From: Flavobacterium bernardetii
GTDB lineage: Bacteria; Bacteroidota; Bacteroidia; Flavobacteriales; Flavobacteriaceae
Length of the DNA stretch: 64,000 nucleotides
Assembly: GCF_011305415.1 (NCBI RefSeq)
Contig: NZ_JAANOQ010000005.1
Coordinates: 1 to 64,000, forward strand
Reading direction: 5' to 3'
Made by a program: the position numbers and the translations under genes. Positions 8,770-14,828 of the stretch are shown piece after piece. Below the pieces are notes generated by a model. That model made no database searches, had not been told where the DNA came from, and saw only the letters and a list, made by a program, of their open reading frames with translations. Within the stretch, counting starts at the first letter, position 1; every line of letters starts with the position of its first letter.

Positions 8770-10453
8770 TTATATCACGTAATTGTAATTGTAAACTTAC
8801 GTTTCCGTTCCATTCGTTTTCTTCTACTACATAAACGGCGTCGAACGGATTTTTGTTTTTTACAATGTCTATTTTCTTTCCTAATCCGAAACCTATTGCA
8901 TTGAAATTTGGTGAATGGTTTTGTTTTACGAAAACCTTTAAATGTTCTGCCTCGTTTCCTAATGTTTTGGCATAACCGGAATCAACTACATTTTTCGACA
9001 TGAAAATAGGTGTCATATTTTCTGGTCCGAACGGTTCGAATTGTTTTAGAATGCGCATGAATTTTTCATTTATGTCTGAAAAATCTAGTTCAAAATCTAC
9101 TGCAATTTCTGGAATTAATAGATCGGGGTGAATGGTGTTTTTGACTTCCTTTTCGAAGGCATCTTTAAATTTCTGATAATTTTCTTCTTTTAATGTCATT
9201 CCGGCGGCATACATGTGTCCGCCAAATTGTTCTAAATGTTCTGAACAAGCTTCCAACGCATTATACACATCAAAATCTTTTACCGAACGTGCCGAAGCTG
9301 CCAATTTATCCCCACTTTTCGTAAAAACAATAGTTGGACGATAGTAATTTTCCACTAATCGAGAAGCTACAATTCCGATCACGCCTTTGTGCCAACTTTC
9401 TTGATACACGACTGTTGAAAAACGTTCGATTTCATTATTCTCTTCAATTTGAAGTAAAGCTTCTTTGGTAATTTGTTTGTCTAAATCTTTTCGATCCGAA
9501 TTATAACCTTCAATTTCTGAAGCGAATTGTTCGGCTTGTTCTAAATTATATTCGGTTAAAAGTGCTACGGCTTCGTTTCCGTGTTTCACTCTTCCCGCTG
9601 CGTTAATTCTTGGCGCGACGATGAAAACCACATCGGTAATCGTTAAAACTTTCTTCTTTGTGTTTTGAATTAAAGCTTTAATTCCTGGTCGTGGATTCGT
9701 ATTAATCACTTCCAAACCAAATTTGGCTAATACACGATTTTCTCCAGTCATTGGTACAATATCTGCGGCAATGGCGGTGGCGACTAAATCCAAATACGGA
9801 AGTAAATCTTCAATCGTTTGCTTTCTGTTTTCGGCTAGAGCCTGAATCAATTTAAATCCGACGCCACAACCACATAATTCGTCGTATGGATAACTACAAT
9901 CGGCACGTTTTGGATCTAAAACCGCAATGGCATCTGGTAAAGAATCGCCAGGTCGGTGATGGTCGCAAATGATAAAATCGATGTTTTTGGCTTTCGCATA
10001 ATTGACGTGGTCGATAGATTTTATTCCGCAATCGAGTGCAATAATTAAAGACACATCGTTATCTTCTGCATAATCAATTCCGATATAGGAAATTCCGTAA
10101 CCTTCGTTGTAGCGGTCTGGAATATAAGTGGCAACATTTGGATAATAAGTTCGTAAATAACTTGAAACCAAAGAAACGGCTGTTGTTCCATCGACATCGT
10201 AATCGCCAAAAACTAGAATATTTTCGTTATTGGCAATGGCTTTTTCGATACGAATTACCGCTTTGTCCATATCTTTCATCAGATACGGATTGTGTAAATC
10301 GTTTAATGTAGGTCTGAAAAATGTTTTGGCTTGTTCGTAGGTTTCAATTCCTCTTTGAACTAATAAAGTAGCGACCGTTTCGTCTACTTGAAGGGCATTT
10401 TGTAAGGCTTGTACTTTTTCTTTTTCTGGCTTTGATTTGATGGTCCAACGCAT
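8759..10453 (-). CDS. recJ: Single-stranded-DNA-specific exonuclease RecJ
   Basis: This 564-residue protein has the DHH phosphoesterase motifs in order: DYDVDGT (84-90), DCG (141-143) and DHH (164-166), followed by a DHHA1 region containing GGHMYAAG and a C-terminal OB-like region. RecJ degrades single-stranded DNA 5' to 3' in recombination and mismatch repair, in the cytoplasm. Length and domain order are normal for the family. The last three residues (Arg-Ala-Lys) and the stop codon lie inside a heptanucleotide array (8721-8769), so the natural C-terminus may have been slightly altered. HopJ, MFS and recJ share a strand but are separated by repeat-bearing gaps. Confidence 0.95.
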   Translation of the reverse strand: MRWTIKSKPEKEKVQALQNALQVDETVATLLVQRGIETYEQAKTFFRPTLNDLHNPYLMKDMDKAVIRIEKAIANNENILVFGDYDVDGTTAVSLVSSYLRTYYPNVATYIPDRYNEGYGISYIGIDYAEDNDVSLIIALDCGIKSIDHVNYAKAKNIDFIICDHHRPGDSLPDAIAVLDPKRADCSYPYDELCGCGVGFKLIQALAENRKQTIEDLLPYLDLVATAIAADIVPMTGENRVLAKFGLEVINTNPRPGIKALIQNTKKKVLTITDVVFIVAPRINAAGRVKHGNEAVALLTEYNLEQAEQFASEIEGYNSDRKDLDKQITKEALLQIEENNEIERFSTVVYQESWHKGVIGIVASRLVENYYRPTIVFTKSGDKLAASARSVKDFDVYNALEACSEHLEQFGGHMYAAGMTLKEENYQKFKDAFEKEVKNTIHPDLLIPEIAVDFELDFSDINEKFMRILKQFEPFGPENMTPIFMSKNVVDSGYAKTLGNEAEHLKVFVKQNHSPNFNAIGFGLGKKIDIVKNKNPFDAVYVVEENEWNGNVSLQLQLRDIRAK

Positions 10454-10561
10454 AGTGATTTTGGATTTACGTGTTACGATTTATGATTTTTGGCGAATAG
10501 TATTGATTTGTAAATATATAAAAAAAATTATTTCACGCAGATTGAAAGGATTAAAAGGATT

Positions 10562-10617
10562 TTTTTACTTATCCCTTTTGCCTTTTCACTTATTACTTTT
10601 TACTTTTTACTTGGCTC
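10562..10617. repeat. Heptanucleotide array overlapping the hopJ-like stop
   Basis: Eight consecutive 7-base units: TTTTTAC, TTATCCC, TTTTGCC, TTTTCAC, TTATTAC, TTTTTAC, TTTTTAC and TTGGCTC. As at 8721-8769, the end of the array codes the last Arg-Ala-Lys and the TAA stop of the overlapping minus-strand gene. The unit length is kept exactly although unit sequence drifts. Confidence 0.85.
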
Positions 10618-10933
10618 TTAATACTTCACCTTCAAACTGAATCCCTTCCCAACCAAAAATCATAAAATTTCTAATGTTTTGATGATCCGTTGCATCTGGT
10701 GTGTTTAATACATCTTGATAGAAATCACCAAATAAAGACAATGTTTCTTCTTTTGATAAATTATTCAATTGTGCAAAAGCAAAAATTTTACACGAACCAT
10801 TATTTTCACCTGCATTATTAATTTGATTCCCGTTTTTGAAAGTCGTTGGTGTGAACATATAATTTTCATCAATATGGGTGATGGTTTCTGGGAAAGATTT
10901 TTTTGTTAATAGTTGTTGTAAGTTAAAAATCAT
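10607..10933 (-). CDS. HopJ-family protein
   Basis: The 108-residue protein shows the HopJ family pattern: YMFTPTTFKNG (25-35), NNAGENNGSCKIFAFAQL (residues ~39-56), LSLFGDFYQDVL and DHQNIRNFM near the C-terminus. The family is named after a Pseudomonas effector but occurs widely in free-living bacteria, where its role is unknown; there is no secretion signal here. The start overlaps the end of the upstream gene by 11 bases (10923-10933), so the two are probably translationally coupled. The C-terminal Arg-Ala-Lys and stop come from a heptanucleotide array, as in recJ. Confidence 0.8.
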   Translation of the reverse strand: MIFNLQQLLTKKSFPETITHIDENYMFTPTTFKNGNQINNAGENNGSCKIFAFAQLNNLSKEETLSLFGDFYQDVLNTPDATDHQNIRNFMIFGWEGIQFEGEVLRAK

Positions 10934-11489
10934 AAGCTTTAATTATTTTTATTTTATTAGAAAGTTCAGAAATAAAAAAACAAAATTCATCATGATGTTT
11001 TTTATTATTTAGAAAGAAATAAAATTTGTATTTGTTATTATTAGATTCAAATGAAACCCAATTATTTACACCTTTTCCTACTTCATAATTACTAGTATTA
11101 AATTGCAAATCAGTTCTAAAAAAACCTGAATTTTTCCCTTTATAATCAGTAACTATATATTTAAAATTTTGAATTGAATTATATTGAAATTCATTTCCTT
11201 CAATAATTAATTTTGAATCTAAAAAAGTCAATCCTCCGTTTATTTTTCCTGAAACTAAATCAGTATCAAAACTATATTGAATTTTTGAAATCCCAAATAG
11301 AATTAATCCAAAAATGATAACTATTAGACTTGTTGTAAAAAAAACATCAGATTGAAAAACAAATTTATTAGTTAAATATAGAATTAGTCCTAAGCAAATT
11401 AAAATTATTCCGTAAAAATTAAGTTTAGAATTAAATACACTTAATTCATTTCCAATAAGTTCTGGATGATATAATTTGGCTTCAAACAT
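10923..11489 (-). CDS. Small membrane protein of unknown function
   Basis: I do not recognise this 188-residue protein. Two hydrophobic segments (about residues 28-46 and 52-69) form a hairpin, preceded by a short N-terminus and followed by a soluble, beta-rich, Phe/Asn/Lys-rich domain (about 75-188) that could be a PH-like fold. It lies 7 bases after rsmI and overlaps the HopJ-family start by 11 bases, so the three genes probably form one transcript. Base composition looks more AT-rich than rsmI. No signal peptide cleavage site is evident. Confidence 0.65.
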   Translation of the reverse strand: MFEAKLYHPELIGNELSVFNSKLNFYGIILICLGLILYLTNKFVFQSDVFFTTSLIVIIFGLILFGISKIQYSFDTDLVSGKINGGLTFLDSKLIIEGNEFQYNSIQNFKYIVTDYKGKNSGFFRTDLQFNTSNYEVGKGVNNWVSFESNNNKYKFYFFLNNKKHHDEFCFFISELSNKIKIIKAYDF

Positions 11490-11496
11490 AAACCAA

Positions 11497-12174
11497 CTAT
11501 TTCAAACTTTTCCCTCCAACAACTACAACAATTTCGCCTTTTGGTGGTTTCGCTTCAAAATGTTTTAGGACTTCTTCAGCCGTTCCACGAATGGTTTCTT
11601 CGTGTAATTTTGAAATTTCTCTGGAAACAGAAACTTGTCTATCAGCTCCAAAATATTGGATGAATTCGGCTAATGTTTTGACTAATTTATGTGGAGAAAC
11701 GTATAAAATCATGGTTCGAGTTTCTTCGGCCAAAGCCAAATAACGCGTTTGTCTTCCTTTTTTATCAGGTAAAAATCCTTCGAAAATAAATTTATCGTTA
11801 GGCAAACCACTATTTACCAAAGCCGGTACAAAAGCTGTCGCACCAGGTAAACAATCCACTTCAATTCCGTTTTCCACACAAGCGCGTGTTAACAAAAATC
11901 CAGGATCGGAAATCGCTGGCGTTCCCGCATCTGAAATTAAGGCAATGGTTTCGCCGCCTTTTAAACGAGCGATTAAATTTTCTACGGTTTTGTGTTCGTT
12001 ATGCATGTGGTGACTGTGCATGTGTGTAGAAATTTCAAAATGCTTTAGTAATTTACCGCTAGTGCGAGTATCTTCAGCTAATATTAAATCGGCTTCTTTT
12101 AGTACGCGAATGGCACGAAAAGTCATGTCGTCTAAATTACCAATTGGTGTGGGAACTATATATAATTTGCTCAT
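11497..12174 (-). CDS. rsmI: 16S rRNA (cytidine(1402)-2'-O)-methyltransferase
   Basis: The 225-residue protein opens with LYIVPTPIGNLDDMTFRA, the hallmark of RsmI, and has AEDTRTSGKLLKHF (34-47), ALISDAGTPAISDPG and the C-terminal GEIVVVVGG. RsmI is a tetrapyrrole-methylase-fold enzyme that uses S-adenosylmethionine to methylate the ribose of C1402 in the decoding centre of 16S rRNA. At 225 residues it lacks the C-terminal extension found in longer homologues, which is common in Bacteroidetes. It is followed at 7 bases by a small membrane protein gene. Confidence 0.93.
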   Translation of the reverse strand: MSKLYIVPTPIGNLDDMTFRAIRVLKEADLILAEDTRTSGKLLKHFEISTHMHSHHMHNEHKTVENLIARLKGGETIALISDAGTPAISDPGFLLTRACVENGIEVDCLPGATAFVPALVNSGLPNDKFIFEGFLPDKKGRQTRYLALAEETRTMILYVSPHKLVKTLAEFIQYFGADRQVSVSREISKLHEETIRGTAEEVLKHFEAKPPKGEIVVVVGGKSLK

Positions 12175-12204
12175 AAAATGCTTAACGGAAAATGTTATTA
12201 TTTG

Positions 12205-12280
12205 CCACGAATTCTCGAATTAACGAATTTTTCTAATCTTTATTATTACTCGAATTACTATCGCCTTTGTCGAAAATTTA
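12205..12280. repeat. Truncated CCACGAATT-type inverted-repeat element
   Basis: The left end CCACGAATTCTCGAATTAAC and an interior with CTCGAATTACTATCG...TTTGTCG match the element at 63494-63602, but the right terminal arm is missing. Instead the sequence runs straight into a different palindromic element (12281-12340). It looks like a broken copy. Confidence 0.55.
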
Positions 12281-12340
12281 AAACACAGATTACACAAATT
12301 TTCACTGATTATTTTGTGTGAATCTGCGGAATCTGTGTTT
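12281..12340. repeat. Palindromic element with AAACACAGATT ends
   Basis: A 60-base segment with 11-base perfect terminal inverted repeats (AAACACAGATT / AATCTGTGTTT) and an internal TTCAC...GTGAA pair. It ends 13 bases beyond the 3' end of the repeat-containing hypothetical gene, where it could act as a transcript hairpin. It abuts the truncated element at 12205-12280. Confidence 0.6.
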
Positions 12341-12353
12341 AATAAAGTAGTAT

Positions 12354-13352
12354 TTATTTAAATTTATTTTCAACAATTTCTAAAAATCGAACTTCAAATT
12401 CTTCTTTGTTTTCCCAATTGTTATAATCCGGTTTCACAAAGTCTAAAACAAAAGATTTGGCTTCGTCCCAATTGGTAAACGTGTTTAATTGTGATAAAAC
12501 GCGTTGTAAATCGTCACCGTTTCCAGCAAATAAGTTTTTCTCAAAAGCAATTTTATCGTTTAAACCTAAAACAATTGCCTTTCCTGTTGGTACAGATTCT
12601 GCTTTTGGTTCTTCTTTAATTTCTGCTTTTGGTTCAGCAATAACTGCGTTAACTTGATCTGCTTCAACTTTCACTTCTTCCAGAATTACTTCAGGTTGAA
12701 CGGCTTCAAAAGCGGATTCTTTAATTAATTCTTCGATAATAGGTTCGTCTTTTTTTACGAACATCGTAGCTTGATAATCGTGTACCAAAATATCATCCAT
12801 AGAAATTTGTTTCGAAACCTTTGTTCCAATAATTTCAGAATTTGTGGTTGTTAGAATCTTCTCCTCTTTGACTTCTTCTACTACTTCTTCAACAACCGCT
12901 TGTGCTTTAACCTCTTTTTCAGGAAATGCTTCGTGAGAAATTTCATTTTTTTCGAAAAGTTCTTCGGTAATTTGTGCAATATGTTCTTTAGAAGCCATTT
13001 CTATTTCATCGTCTCCATTTCCAGGAAATGCTTCATGCGAAATTTGATTATTTTCGAAAAGTTCTTCTTCAATTTGTGCGATATGTTCTTTGGAAGCCAA
13101 TTCCATCATTTCTTCTTCCTCATCTTCCACTTCAATAGTTCCAACCACAATTTTAGCTACTTTCTCTTCAAAAACAGTTTCAGAAAATTCTTCATTTACT
13201 AAAGCGGTATTGGCTTCGTAAAATTTCAATAACGTTAATTGTTCGTACAGTTTTTTAACTTCTTCATGTAATTGAACCGTTTCTGTATGGTTTTTTAGCT
13301 TTAATAAACGGTGCGCTATGCTAATTAATTCGCCTTCAATTTTTTTCTTCAT
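12354..13352 (-). CDS. Acidic, repeat-containing hypothetical protein
   Basis: I do not recognise this 332-residue protein as a named family. The first ~70 residues are helical (KKIEGELISIAHRLLKLKNH). Residues ~80-145 hold two copies of a 34-residue unit, each ASKEHIAQI-EELFE-N-ISHEAFP. A long low-complexity acidic stretch (Glu/Val/Ala) with coiled-coil character follows, then a conserved-looking C-terminal ~65 residues (FEKNLFAGNGDDLQRVLSQL, NWDEAKSFV). No signal or membrane segment is seen, so it is probably cytoplasmic. It is the first gene of the leftward block and has a -7 box at 13411-13418. Confidence 0.7.
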   Translation of the reverse strand: MKKKIEGELISIAHRLLKLKNHTETVQLHEEVKKLYEQLTLLKFYEANTALVNEEFSETVFEEKVAKIVVGTIEVEDEEEEMMELASKEHIAQIEEELFENNQISHEAFPGNGDDEIEMASKEHIAQITEELFEKNEISHEAFPEKEVKAQAVVEEVVEEVKEEKILTTTNSEIIGTKVSKQISMDDILVHDYQATMFVKKDEPIIEELIKESAFEAVQPEVILEEVKVEADQVNAVIAEPKAEIKEEPKAESVPTGKAIVLGLNDKIAFEKNLFAGNGDDLQRVLSQLNTFTNWDEAKSFVLDFVKPDYNNWENKEEFEVRFLEIVENKFK

Positions 13353-13410
13353 AACTTTTTGTTTGTGTTGAACGTTTATAGCGGTGATTTTTATATTTTT
13401 GTTATCATTA

Positions 13411-13418
13411 CAAAGGTA
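13411..13418 (-). promoter_or_regulatory. Probable -7 box of the repeat-containing hypothetical gene
   Basis: TACCTTTG on the minus strand matches TAnnTTTG and lies 59 bases upstream of the ATG at 13352. A clear -33 TTG is not visible. Confidence 0.4.
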
Positions 13419-13461
13419 AAAGAAAATATGACTATAATTAAATAGTAGAAAAATATTTTAC

Positions 13462-13575
13462 CACGAATTTTCGAATTAAAAAATAGAAAAAAAGGAAAAA
13501 TCGACTTCGTCGATAATTAATTCGAATAAATTGTAATTACGTTGATTTTAAAATCATAAATTCGAGAATTCGTGG
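13462..13575. repeat. 114-bp element with CCACGAATT terminal inverted repeats
   Basis: The ends are 17-base inverted repeats with one mismatch: CCACGAATTTTCGAATT on the left and AATTCGAGAATTCGTGG on the right. A small internal hairpin ATCGAC-TTC-GTCGAT lies at 13501-13515. There is no open reading frame. Size and structure fit a small palindromic intergenic element or MITE-like sequence. It lies between the divergent hypothetical and tdk genes. Confidence 0.7.
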
Positions 13576-13629
13576 CAAAAGCAGTACTATTGGTTGCAGA
13601 TTATTATACGATTTAATTAAAAAAAGAAA

Positions 13630-14220
13630 ATGTTTTTAGAAAATACGGTAAATCAGGAAGAACAGTTTGGTTGGATAGAAGTTATTTGCGGTTCGATGTT
13701 TTCGGGTAAAACTGAGGAATTGATTCGCCGACTAAAACGTGCCCAATTTGCCAAACAAAAAGTGGAGATTTTTAAGCCTGCAATTGATACGCGATACGAT
13801 GATGAGATGGTGGTTTCGCACAATAAAAACGAAATTCGTTCTACGCCAGTTCCTGCTTCTGAAAACATTAGAATTTTAGCACAAGGTTGCGATGTAGTTG
13901 GTATTGATGAAGCGCAATTTTTTGATGATGAAATTGTAAATGTTTGCAATGAATTAGCGAATAACGGCATCCGAGTAATTGTTGCCGGTTTAGATATGGA
14001 TTTTAAAGGAAACCCGTTCGGACCAATGCCTGCGCTTATGGCAACAGCAGAATATGTTACAAAAGTGCACGCCGTTTGTACCCGAACAGGAAATTTAGCC
14101 CATTATAGTTTTAGAAAATCAGCTGATGAAAAACTGGTTATGCTAGGTGAAACCGAAGAATACGAACCTTTGAGCAGAGCAGCTTACTACAAAGCCATGC
14201 GCGAAGAAAAAGAAGAGTAA
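13630..14220 (+). CDS. tdk: Thymidine kinase (type II)
   Basis: The 196-residue protein has the P-loop GSMFSGKT (21-28), the catalytic Glu in DEAQFF (93-98) and the C-terminal [13 protein letters not shown] signature. It phosphorylates thymidine with ATP in the salvage pathway. In most type II enzymes two pairs of zinc ligands (CxxC and CxxC/H) flank the lasso loop; here only VCTRTGN remains, with no second Cys and no C-terminal pair, so the structural zinc site appears lost. I believe this variant is common in flavobacteria. A toxin-antitoxin pair follows. Confidence 0.92.
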   Translation: MFLENTVNQEEQFGWIEVICGSMFSGKTEELIRRLKRAQFAKQKVEIFKPAIDTRYDDEMVVSHNKNEIRSTPVPASENIRILAQGCDVVGIDEAQFFDDEIVNVCNELANNGIRVIVAGLDMDFKGNPFGPMPALMATAEYVTKVHAVCTRTGNLAHYSFRKSADEKLVMLGETEEYEPLSRAAYYKAMREEKEE

Positions 14221-14228
14221 ACAATAAA

Positions 14229-14259
14229 TTGTAAAAACAAAAGTATTTTCATAAATTTG
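14229..14259 (+). promoter_or_regulatory. Promoter of the toxin-antitoxin pair
   Basis: TTG at 14229-14231, a 20-base spacer and TAAATTTG at 14252-14259 form a consensus Bacteroidetes promoter. Transcription would start near 14266, only ~8 bases before the antitoxin ATG at 14274. The pair therefore has its own promoter. Confidence 0.6.
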
Positions 14260-14273
14260 ATTAAAAATTGGTT

Positions 14274-14513
14274 ATGAACATTGAAGCAAGAAAATTATCA
14301 CTAATTCAGGAATTTCTGTCAATACAAAATGAAAGTATTATTGTTAAGTTGGAAAAACTAATTAACAAAGAAAAAAAGTCAGCTGAAAACGATTTCAAAC
14401 CATTTACAATTGATGAATTTAACAAACGAATTGACAAATCTCTTGACGATTTTAAAAACGGAAGAACAATAAACCATGACGATTTAATAAAAGAAATTGA
14501 AACATGGAAATAG
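14274..14513 (+). CDS. Antitoxin of a ParE/RelE-type module
   Basis: The 79-residue protein is charged and helical: an N-terminal helix (NIEARKLSLIQEFLSIQNES), a linker, then FTIDEFNKRIDKSLDDFKNGRTINHDDLIKEIETWK, the style of antitoxins paired with ParE toxins in Bacteroidetes. The C-terminal region would wrap the toxin, while the N-terminal part could mediate dimerisation and operator binding. The ATG at 14274 is chosen over a TTG two codons upstream because a consensus promoter predicts a start near 14266. It overlaps the toxin by 10 bases, the usual coupled arrangement. Confidence 0.75.
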   Translation: MNIEARKLSLIQEFLSIQNESIIVKLEKLINKEKKSAENDFKPFTIDEFNKRIDKSLDDFKNGRTINHDDLIKEIETWK

Positions 14514-14821
14514 TGATAATCTGGTCTGAATTTGCTAATAGTCAATTAAAAGTCATTTTTAAATATTACAAAATCGAAGCATCACTTCAAACTGCAAAAA
14601 AAATAACTTCAGAAATTTCTAAAGAAGTTACAAAATTAAAATTTCATACAGATTTAGGACAAAAAGAAGAATTACTAACTTCTAAACCTGAAAAATACAG
14701 ATATTTAGTTAAAGGTAATTACAAAATAATTTACACATTTGACGAAAACAACAATACTATTAGAATAGTAGATATTTTTGATTGTAGACAAAACCCAGAA
14801 AAACTAACACAATCAAAATAA
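14504..14821 (+). CDS. RelE/ParE-family toxin
   Basis: The 105-residue protein has the ParE/RelE fold pattern: IIWSEFANSQLKVIFKYY at the N-terminus, two helices, then EKYRYLVKGNYKIIYTFD and IRIVDIFDCRQNPEKL. It would inhibit growth (gyrase for ParE, mRNA cleavage for RelE); which target applies cannot be told. The start overlaps the antitoxin by 10 bases. It ends 7 bases before murF-alr, so read-through from the toxin-antitoxin promoter into an essential cell-wall gene is likely. The pair seems inserted between tdk and murF-alr. Confidence 0.85.
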   Translation: MEIVIIWSEFANSQLKVIFKYYKIEASLQTAKKITSEISKEVTKLKFHTDLGQKEELLTSKPEKYRYLVKGNYKIIYTFDENNNTIRIVDIFDCRQNPEKLTQSK

Positions 14822-14828
14822 TTTTCAA

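Noticed and set aside
8472..8834. 120-codon rightward frame spanning the MFS start and the recJ end
   Set aside because: It crosses two repeat elements and lies opposite two solid genes; its composition follows the repeats and no domain is recognisable.
10607..10933. Type III secretion effector as the function of the HopJ-family gene
   Set aside because: No type III secretion genes are seen and the family is widespread in free-living bacteria.
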